Assembly: GCA_944326625.1 (NCBI GenBank)
Contig: CALVER010000052.1
Span: forward strand, 1 to 8,707
Direction of reading: 5' to 3'
Length of the DNA: 8,707 nt
Source: Candidatus Gastranaerophilales bacterium
Lineage (GTDB): Bacteria > Cyanobacteriota > Vampirovibrionia > Gastranaerophilales > Gastranaerophilaceae
A program made the position numbers and the translations under genes. The stretch's first letter is position 1. Every line of letters starts with the position of its first letter. Positions 1 to 5,819 of the stretch are shown piece by piece. The notes beneath the pieces are model-generated. The model ran no database searches. It had not been told where the DNA came from and was given only the letters and a program-made list of their open reading frames with translations.

Positions 1-135
1 CTTTTGACATCAAGCGGATTTGGACTAGAGTGAGCGCAGCGATACTCGTCCTGACGAGCAAAACCACGCTTTTGCGAGTCGTCCAAATTCAAGACAAGCG
101 ACCGCCGTGCGCGCAGCACCCGCCGGTGGCACTGA
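1..135. other. GC-rich, hairpin-rich intergenic island of unknown nature
   Basis: This stretch is markedly richer in G and C than the AT-rich sequence after it. It contains several inverted repeats: 16-25 pairs with 81-90 (ten pairs, one G-T wobble), enclosing 45-49/54-58 (loop of four) and, as an alternative, 58-63/70-75 (loop of six). Further on, 107-110 can pair with 116-119, nested within 102-106/125-129. Nested stems like these suit a structured RNA or an intergenic palindromic repeat. Plus frame 3 (3-173) and a minus-strand frame are both open across it, which is common in GC-rich non-coding DNA, and neither translation looks like a known protein. It could also be the tail of an upstream gene or RNA cut by the window edge. 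I do not recognise it as tRNA, rRNA or any known RNA family. Confidence 0.4.
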
Positions 136-155
136 AAAAATTAATTAAAAAACTT

Positions 156-286
156 CAGATAACAGTTTTTATGTAAAGCGGTATTGTTAATTATTGTGTT
201 ATTTAACTAATAATCATATAAAGCGGCTTTACCAATATTGGCACAATATAATGTCCTGCCTCAGGCAGATAATAGTTTTTATGTAA
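156..286. repeat. Imperfect 21-base direct repeat pair (156-176 and 266-286)
   Basis: Bases 156-176 and 266-286 are identical at 20 of 21 positions; the only difference is C at 163 against T at 273. The copies lie 110 bases apart in the AT-rich leader before murC. A second, shorter similarity (ATGTAAAGCGG at 171-181 and ATATAAAGCGG at 216-226) overlaps the first copy, and a perfect palindrome CCAATATTGG sits at 232-241. Nothing here is coding. The repeats could be regulator-binding sites, remnants of a duplicated intergenic unit, or parts of a dispersed repeat. The identity is seen directly; the role is unknown. Confidence 0.6.
256..268 (+). other. Small perfect hairpin behind a TATAAT box
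   Basis: CTGCC (256-260) pairs perfectly with GGCAG (264-268) around a three-base TCA loop. A consensus TATAAT lies just upstream at 247-252, so a transcript starting about seven bases after it would begin at or inside the hairpin. No good -35 box is visible at the right distance, so the upstream promoter is doubtful. The stem has no U-run after it and is not an intrinsic terminator. Its last bases overlap the first bases of the second copy of the 21-base repeat. Confidence 0.35.
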
Positions 287-305
287 TTATTAAAAAATCA
301 TAACA

Positions 306-337
306 TTGAGCCCGCGTGAGTTTTTTAGTATTATAAT
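306..337 (+). promoter_or_regulatory. Candidate sigma-70 promoter of the murC operon
   Basis: A perfect TATAAT stands at 332-337, about 33 bases before the murC start codon. The nearest -35-like hexamer is TTGAGC at 306-311, but the 20-base spacer is longer than the usual 16-18. The -10 call is therefore better supported than the -35. A start of transcription near 344 would give a leader of roughly 25 bases including the Shine-Dalgarno. The other TATAAT, at 247-252, could be a second start. Confidence 0.45.
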
Positions 338-355
338 AGAAAAAGTAAATAGCAT

Positions 356-372
356 AAGGGATATAAAAATTG
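356..372 (+). promoter_or_regulatory. Shine-Dalgarno and TTG start codon of murC
   Basis: AAGGG at 356-360 lies nine bases before TTG at 370-372. An in-frame TAA at 355-357 closes the frame just upstream, and no ATG or GTG lies between it and the TTG. The next in-frame ATG (412-414) falls inside the GGIGMSG dinucleotide-binding-type loop and would remove it. The TTG is therefore the only reasonable start. Confidence 0.8.
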
Positions 373-1731
373 AGAGAGAAATATTATTTTATTGCAATAG
401 GCGGAATAGGAATGAGCGGTCTGGCTAAATACCTTTTGGAAAACGGTTATGAGGTATCAGGTTCGGATATTAATGACAGCAAATATATTGATAAATTACG
501 CGATTTGGGCGCAAAAGTTTATATAGGACATGATGAAAAAAATCTTCCCGAAGATTGCGTTGTTGTCGCAAGTACTGCAATCAAAGAAAATAACCCCGAA
601 ATGCAAAAAGCACGCAGGCTCGGGCTTACGGTACTTCATAGATCAGATGTGCTTGCAAAATTATCCAAAATGGGTAAATTCTTTATAGGATTTTCCGGCA
701 CTCATGGAAAAACCACAACCAGTGGGCTTTGCTCGTATGTTTTGGAAAAAGCCGGACTTAAGCCGTCTTATGTCGTCGGCGGCATGCTGCCTGACATAGG
801 AACAAATGCACATTCTCAAGACGGAAAATTTTTCTGTGCCGAGTTGGATGAAAGTGACGGTACTATCGTTAAATATTCGCCTGATGTCGTTGTAGTTAAT
901 AATCTTGAGGCTGATCATCTGGATTTTTACAAAAACGGTTTGGAATCTATTATTGAAACTTTTGACAAATTCATTTCAAATCTTAAACCTGATGCGAAAG
1001 TTTTGATAAATAATGACTGTAAAGGCGCAGTACAATTAAAAGGCAGAAATTTTATTACCTATGGCTTAAATAATGCGGATTACACAGCAAAAAATATTGA
1101 ATACAATGAAGATTTTACAACTTTTGATATTTATTATAAGGGTGAATTTTTATCGGATATGAAAATCTGCTTAAAAGGTCAGCATAATGTGTATAATTCA
1201 CTGGCTGTTTTTGCGGCATTGAGAGAATCCGGAGTTGATACCGATCTTGTAAAACCGCATTTTGCAACGTTTACGGGTATGGGACGGCGTTTTCAAAAAG
1301 TTTGCGAATTTGACGGAATATCTGTTTATGATGATTACGCGCATCATCCGACTGAAATTAAGGCAACGCTTTCTTCCGCAAAATCTTTTAAAGGACGAAA
1401 TGTTATAGCTGTTTTCCAGCCGCACAGGTATACAAGGCTTGCTAACCTTTGGAACGATTTTTTAAACGCATTTGATGACGTAAATCATGTTGTTGTAACG
1501 GATGTTTATGCAGCGTCAGAAACTCCGATAGATGGCATTAATTCTGAAAAATTCACTGAAGCATTATCCGAAAACCATTCAGCTGAATATATTCCGGGCA
1601 GCATTAAAGAAGTTGCGGAAAAACTGCTGCCGAAGTTGAAATCCGGCGATATTGTAATCGGGCTCGGCGCAGGTACAATTACAAATCTTGGAAAAGAACT
1701 TTTAAGCAAGGAGACCGTCAATGCTTCTTGA
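370..1731 (+). CDS. murC: UDP-N-acetylmuramate--L-alanine ligase MurC
   Basis: MurC is the cytoplasmic Mur ligase that uses ATP to join L-alanine to UDP-MurNAc, the first step of stem-peptide assembly. The 453 residues match the usual length. Visible family features are the N-terminal loop GGIGMSGLA (11-19), the P-loop GTHGKTTT (110-117), NNLEADHLDFY (177-187), the HNVYN block (272-276), GMGRRF (303-308), the C-terminal DDYAHHPTEIKATL (321-334), QPHRYTR (350-356) and GAGTI (433-437). The AHHPTE block and the HRYTR block are characteristic of MurC rather than MurD, MurE or MurF. Translation begins at TTG, set by an in-frame stop at 355-357 and a Shine-Dalgarno at 356-360. The last 11 bases overlap murB, so the two are probably translationally coupled. 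It heads the operon. Confidence 0.97.
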   Translation: MREKYYFIAIGGIGMSGLAKYLLENGYEVSGSDINDSKYIDKLRDLGAKVYIGHDEKNLPEDCVVVASTAIKENNPEMQKARRLGLTVLHRSDVLAKLSKMGKFFIGFSGTHGKTTTSGLCSYVLEKAGLKPSYVVGGMLPDIGTNAHSQDGKFFCAELDESDGTIVKYSPDVVVVNNLEADHLDFYKNGLESIIETFDKFISNLKPDAKVLINNDCKGAVQLKGRNFITYGLNNADYTAKNIEYNEDFTTFDIYYKGEFLSDMKICLKGQHNVYNSLAVFAALRESGVDTDLVKPHFATFTGMGRRFQKVCEFDGISVYDDYAHHPTEIKATLSSAKSFKGRNVIAVFQPHRYTRLANLWNDFLNAFDDVNHVVVTDVYAASETPIDGINSEKFTEALSENHSAEYIPGSIKEVAEKLLPKLKSGDIVIGLGAGTITNLGKELLSKETVNAS

Positions 1732-2635
1732 AACTGATTATGATATTTCAAAACTAACATCATTCAAAATCGGCGGAAAGGTTAAAAAAGTTTATTTTCC
1801 GGAAACTGTTGATGAATTTACGCAAATATTAAAAACAGAACCTGATGCTTTGGTCGTCGGGAATTTATCAAATATTCTGGTTTCATCAAAAGGTTACGAC
1901 GGAGTTTTAATCTGTACAAAACGCATGGATGAAATTGAATTTGACGGGAATATTGTAACCGCAAGCGCCGGCGTCAGGGGAACAAAATTATCCAAACTTG
2001 CGGCGGCAAAAGGTTTAAGCGGATTGGAATTTATGATAGCATTTCCGGGTTCCGTTGGCGGTGAAGTTTATATGAACGCCGGTGCTCACGGGCAAATGAT
2101 TGCGGATGTTTTGAAAACCGCAAGGATTTATTCACAGGACACCGGAATAATTGAGCTTTCAAATGATGAAATGGAATTTGACTACAGGACATCAATATGT
2201 CAGAAAAAGCCTTATATTGTTCTAGACGCAGCATTTGAATTAACGCCTGATAGTGCCGAAAATATTCAGGAAAGAATGAATAAAAATTTGAATTTTCGTC
2301 AAGACAAACAACCGTCATTAACATTACCGAACTGCGGAAGCGTATTTAAAAATCCGGAGAATGATTCTGCGGGACGTTTGTTGGAATCTGTTGGCGCAAA
2401 AGAATTTACAGCAGGCGGAGCAAGAGTTTTTGAAAAACATGCGAACTTTATTATAAATGAAAATTCCGCTACATCATTGGATGTCTTAACATTAATGGAT
2501 AAAATGTCATCAGCGGTTGAAGATAAATACGGTATAAAATTAGTGCCTGAAGTCAGATATTTAGGCGGGAACGATGAAAGAGAGGTTGAATTATGCAGGA
2601 AATTACAAATAGAATTGATAAAAATTCAAAAATAG
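1721..2635 (+). CDS. murB: UDP-N-acetylenolpyruvoylglucosamine reductase MurB
   Basis: MurB is a FAD enzyme that reduces UDP-GlcNAc-enolpyruvate to UDP-MurNAc with NADPH, making the substrate of MurC. The 304 residues fit the shorter MurB type. Seen in order: TSFKIGG (13-19); a FAD-loop block GNLSNILV (47-54), where the family norm is GxGSN, so Leu49 replaces a glycine; the FPGSVGGEVYMNAGAHG block (108-124); YRTS (155-158, active-site Arg156); LPNCGSVFKNP (202-212), whose Ser207 is the expected proton donor; and Glu277 in VPEVRY. All three expected active-site residues are present. AAGGAGA at 1708-1714 is a strong Shine-Dalgarno for the ATG. The last residues (about 283-304) lie beyond the conserved core, and most are encoded in the 43-base overlap with ddl. 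Confidence 0.96.
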   Translation: MLLETDYDISKLTSFKIGGKVKKVYFPETVDEFTQILKTEPDALVVGNLSNILVSSKGYDGVLICTKRMDEIEFDGNIVTASAGVRGTKLSKLAAAKGLSGLEFMIAFPGSVGGEVYMNAGAHGQMIADVLKTARIYSQDTGIIELSNDEMEFDYRTSICQKKPYIVLDAAFELTPDSAENIQERMNKNLNFRQDKQPSLTLPNCGSVFKNPENDSAGRLLESVGAKEFTAGGARVFEKHANFIINENSATSLDVLTLMDKMSSAVEDKYGIKLVPEVRYLGGNDEREVELCRKLQIELIKIQK

Positions 2636-3543
2636 CAGTATTATGCGGTGGACTTTCATCAGAAGCCGAAGTCTCAATGCGTTCAGGCAAAGGCTGCTAT
2701 GAAGCGCTTAAAAGACTTGGATTTGATAACACCGAGCTTGTCGTTGTTGACAAAGATATTGCATTAAAACTCAAAGAAGGCAATTACGATTACGCATTCA
2801 ATGCTTTGCACGGCAAATACGGCGAGGACGGATGTATTCAGGGGATTTTAGAAATTTTAAGGATACCATATGCAGGCTGCGGTGTTATGGCAAGTTCTGT
2901 TTGTATGAATAAAGAATTTACCAAAAGAATTCTTTCCACAAATCCCGATATCATTATGGCAAGATCAGCATTTGTTAAAAAAGGCGAAGATGTTTTTGAA
3001 AAGACGGCGGATTTGGAATATCCTTTGTTTGTAAAGCCCGTGAGTGAAGGTTCAAGCTTCGGGATGACCAAGGTTGATAAAAGAGAAGACTTGAAAGACG
3101 CTTACGAAACTGCCGTAAAATACAACGACGATGTACTTGTTGAAGAATTTATAGACGGATTTTTTGTAACCGTAGGAGTTCTTGAAGCTGACGGCAAACC
3201 TTTTGCAACAGAAATTCTTGAAATCAGACCGAAAAATGAATGGTATGACTTTGAAGCTAAATACACTCAAGGTATGTCTGATTTTATATGTCCGGCAAAT
3301 TTGTCACCCGAGGTTACGGAATACGTAAAAGAACTTGCGGTAAAAGCTTTTGAAACAGCAGGCTGCAGCGGTGTTTCAAGAATTGATTTTATGATGAAAG
3401 ATGATATTCCGTATTTGTTGGAAATCAATACAAGCCCCGGCATGACTGCAACAAGTGATTTACCTGCACAGGCTCTTGCTATGGGCATTGATTATGACAA
3501 TTTGGTATTACTGATATTGAACAGCGCAGGATTGAATAAATAA
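2593..3543 (+). CDS. ddl: D-alanine--D-alanine ligase
   Basis: This ATP-grasp enzyme joins two D-alanines into the dipeptide that ends the peptidoglycan stem. The 316 residues are normal length. Features: N-terminal GGLSSEAEVS (19-28) with the D-Ala-1 binding Glu24; HGKYGEDG (73-80); ATP-grasp FVKPVSEGSSFGM (146-158) with Lys148; EAKY (221-224), where the Tyr favours D-Ala over the D-lactate type, which has Phe; SRIDF (262-266); and LLEINTSPGMT (275-284) with metal ligands Glu277 and Asn279. Ordinary vancomycin-sensitive D-Ala-D-Ala termini are inferred. The ATG at 2593 has AGAGAGG (2579-2585) seven bases upstream. No later ATG, GTG or TTG precedes the first core strand, so a 43-base overlap with murB follows. 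The stop overlaps the ftsQ start by one base. Confidence 0.96.
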   Translation: MQEITNRIDKNSKIAVLCGGLSSEAEVSMRSGKGCYEALKRLGFDNTELVVVDKDIALKLKEGNYDYAFNALHGKYGEDGCIQGILEILRIPYAGCGVMASSVCMNKEFTKRILSTNPDIIMARSAFVKKGEDVFEKTADLEYPLFVKPVSEGSSFGMTKVDKREDLKDAYETAVKYNDDVLVEEFIDGFFVTVGVLEADGKPFATEILEIRPKNEWYDFEAKYTQGMSDFICPANLSPEVTEYVKELAVKAFETAGCSGVSRIDFMMKDDIPYLLEINTSPGMTATSDLPAQALAMGIDYDNLVLLILNSAGLNK

Positions 3544-4394
3544 TGACAGATTACGAAGAATTTGAAAGTGCGGAAGAACTTTTAAAAACCAAACAACAAG
3601 AAAGAAAAATAAGAAAAGGTAAGAAAAAACAGAGCTTTTTCAAAGGTTTGCTGCGTTTCTTAACAGGATGCGGCGTAATTTTCGGAGTCTATTATTTTTC
3701 AACTTTCAGCGGCTGGTATCTGCCGTCAACAACCTTTAAAAATCCGGAGCCAGCGCGTATTCAAATTGTGGATAACAAAATTGTAAAAATTCAAAAAATA
3801 AAAAATGTAATAAAAGATATAGAGGTACCGAAAGTCCCTCTGTATATGGCAAATTTAAACGAATTAAAATATAAGTTAATGTCACTTGCGCCGGTTGATG
3901 AGGTTTATATAAGGAGATATGCTTTTCCTGCAAGAATTTTAATTATAATACGCGAGGCAACTCCTGTTATAACCATAGCTCCTGATGAAAAAGTTAAACC
4001 TGTTGCTGCGTTTACAAGGGAAGGCCGTTTGATAATCGGACCGGATTATCTGCCGCTGCCGGAAGAATATAAAACCGTTAAAGTTTTATCCTACGGCAAT
4101 AAAGGCGATGATTACAGAAAATGGGATGCTGCTAAAATAAGACAGATTTTAAGAATTGCCAAATATGTTGAAACTTTTTCGCGTGAAAAAATTGAATACA
4201 TTGATATGCGGAATCCTGATGATATTTACGTAAAAATTAAGACAGTTCCGGTTCGTCTCGGTCAGCCTGATTCAAATATTTATGAAAGAATTAAACGCAT
4301 TCCGTCAATTCTTCCTCAAGTCGAAAAAGTCAAGGGCAAGGTTAAATACATTGATTTGAGCTGGGAAAAAGTTAATTATCTGAAATTGGAATAA
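3543..4394 (+). CDS. ftsQ: Cell division protein FtsQ/DivIB
   Basis: FtsQ is a bitopic inner-membrane protein that, with FtsB and FtsL, activates septal peptidoglycan synthesis. The 283 residues show the expected plan: a charged cytoplasmic N-terminus with a basic run (19-30), one membrane helix (about 34-55), a POTRA-like section (about 67-145) and a C-terminal FtsQ domain. In the POTRA part, SLAPVDEVYIRRYAFPARI (114-132) followed by REATPV matches the usual pattern in which a P-V-v-V-R-r-x-P stretch precedes ERxPV. The end, PVRLGQPDSNIYERIKRI (236-253) then YIDLSWEKV (269-277), resembles the G....y..kl / iDlr pattern of the family. Overall similarity is diffuse, as usual for FtsQ, so the call leans partly on its position after ddl. 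It starts in a TAATG overlap with the ddl stop and has no strong Shine-Dalgarno, which points to translational coupling. Confidence 0.82.
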   Translation: MTDYEEFESAEELLKTKQQERKIRKGKKKQSFFKGLLRFLTGCGVIFGVYYFSTFSGWYLPSTTFKNPEPARIQIVDNKIVKIQKIKNVIKDIEVPKVPLYMANLNELKYKLMSLAPVDEVYIRRYAFPARILIIIREATPVITIAPDEKVKPVAAFTREGRLIIGPDYLPLPEEYKTVKVLSYGNKGDDYRKWDAAKIRQILRIAKYVETFSREKIEYIDMRNPDDIYVKIKTVPVRLGQPDSNIYERIKRIPSILPQVEKVKGKVKYIDLSWEKVNYLKLE

Positions 4395-4404
4395 AGGAGT
4401 AATA

Positions 4405-5817
4405 ATGAAAGTTGCATTGGCGCAGACAAGATTCAAAACAGCGGATTTTGATTTTAATTTTAAACAAATAACAGACGCAATTGAAAAAAACGATTGCGAT
4501 TTGATAATATTTCCTCAGTATGATTTGGAAGATACAGGGGCAAAAGACCTTGTGATGGATGAAAAATCACAGGATGCTGAAATGCATTTTTATCAAAATC
4601 TTGCGCTGAAAAATTATGATAAAGCCGTTCTAATCGGCGATGTTTTAATCCAAAACGGCGAAATCGGAATATCAGAAGACGGATTTTATATAATACAGGG
4701 TCAAAACGTTTATGTTGATGAAATCTACCGCGATGATGTGATATGCGACCTTTATATTCTTGCAAAAAATAAATATTTTGTGATGAATGATTACAAAGAA
4801 TTTGTTGAGAGCATCAATACAAGAAACGATTTTATTTTTGTTAATGCTGTGGGAATGGCTGACGAAAATATTTTTGCGGGCGGAAGTTTTGCAAAAAACA
4901 GAGAAAACGAACTTGTGATGCATTTACCTGTTTGTGAAACAGCGTGCGAAATTATTGATTTCAAAAAAGTAATTCACTATGAAGAACCTCAAATCGAAGA
5001 AATTGTTTATAAAGTTTTGACATTTGCTTTAAAAGAATACTGTGAAAATACAGGTTTCAAAAAGATTATACTTGGACTGTCAGGCGGTATAGACAGCGCC
5101 TTGACTGCCGTTCTGGCAGCTGATGCGATGGGTGCTGAAAACGTTCTCGGGGTTATGATGCCGAGTATGTATTCTTCTGAAGGCAGTGTTACGGATTCTA
5201 TTACACTTGCGCAGAACCTAGGAATACGCACGGAAAAACATTCTATCACACCGCTATTTGATAATTTCATGGAAAAAATTGCACACGAAACAAAACAGGA
5301 TTTAGCGGAGGAAAATTTGCAGGCGCGTTTGAGAGCACTTATTTTGATGTTCTTTTCAAATCGCGACGGCAGGCTTTTGCTTTCCACCAGCAACAAATCA
5401 GAAGCCGCAATGGGATTTGGCACACTTTACGGCGATCTTGCGGGCGGTCTGAATTTAATCTGTGATTTAACAAAAACAAATGTCTACAAACTTTGTGCGT
5501 ATATTAACCGCAATGAAGAAAGAATTCCGCAGGCAATTATTGAAAAAGCTCCGTCAGCAGAGCTTCATCCGGGACAGAAAGATCAGGACAGACTTCCTGA
5601 ATACGCAATTCTTGATGATATAATTGAAATGTACATTGAACAAAACAAACCTGTTGAAGAAATCTGCGCCAAATACGGCACCGAACTTGTTCTTGATACG
5701 GTTAAAAAGATTTACAGAGCGCAATTTAAACGTAAACAGTGCTGCCTTGGCATAAGACTTACCGAAAGGTCTTTTTTGAACGGGGTCAATCTGCCGATTA
5801 TGCAGAGGTTTTATTAA
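4405..5817 (+). CDS. nadE: NAD synthetase with a shortened, apparently inactive glutaminase domain
   Basis: The C-terminal half is a clear NAD synthetase, converting nicotinate adenine dinucleotide to NAD with ATP and an amino donor. It has the PP-loop SGGIDS (226-231), MPSMYSSEGS (252-261), ENLQARLRA (303-311), TSNKSE (328-333), LYGDLAGG (341-348) and PSAELHPGQKDQDRLP (383-398). The N-terminal half is nitrilase-like: MKVALAQ at the start, FPQY (36-39) and FAGGSF (157-162). It spans only about 190 residues, where glutamine-dependent enzymes have about 270. The catalytic Glu of the FPEL motif is Gln38, the Lys-bearing LPNYGVFDE-type segment is absent, and Cys114 (ICDL) lacks the usual ICEDIW setting. 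Total length is 470 residues against roughly 540 or more. It probably uses free ammonia or ammonia from a partner. AAGGAG at 4394-4399 is five bases from the ATG, and ftsQ ends ten bases upstream. Confidence 0.93.
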   Translation: MKVALAQTRFKTADFDFNFKQITDAIEKNDCDLIIFPQYDLEDTGAKDLVMDEKSQDAEMHFYQNLALKNYDKAVLIGDVLIQNGEIGISEDGFYIIQGQNVYVDEIYRDDVICDLYILAKNKYFVMNDYKEFVESINTRNDFIFVNAVGMADENIFAGGSFAKNRENELVMHLPVCETACEIIDFKKVIHYEEPQIEEIVYKVLTFALKEYCENTGFKKIILGLSGGIDSALTAVLAADAMGAENVLGVMMPSMYSSEGSVTDSITLAQNLGIRTEKHSITPLFDNFMEKIAHETKQDLAEENLQARLRALILMFFSNRDGRLLLSTSNKSEAAMGFGTLYGDLAGGLNLICDLTKTNVYKLCAYINRNEERIPQAIIEKAPSAELHPGQKDQDRLPEYAILDDIIEMYIEQNKPVEEICAKYGTELVLDTVKKIYRAQFKRKQCCLGIRLTERSFLNGVNLPIMQRFY

Positions 5818-5819
5818 TT

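Noticed and set aside
3..176. Open plus-strand frame of 57 codons at the left edge, and an open minus-strand frame over the same bases
   Set aside because: Both strands are open over the GC-rich island, neither translation resembles a known protein, and the stems account for the sequence better. Without the upstream sequence a gene cannot be supported.
311..326. GC-rich bases followed by a run of six T just before murC, resembling a terminator
   Set aside because: The GC-rich bases do not form a stem with each other, so there is no hairpin before the T-run.
5007..5423. Open minus-strand frame of 138 codons opposite nadE
   Set aside because: It lies entirely under the most conserved part of the NAD synthetase, and the translation is low-complexity and family-less, as expected for an antisense shadow frame.
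5739..5819. GTG at 5739 as the start of folC
   Set aside because: It would overlap nadE by 79 bases and add 27 residues unlike any FolC N-terminus. The ATG at 5820 gives the normal FolC start and has an upstream Shine-Dalgarno-like AGAGG.
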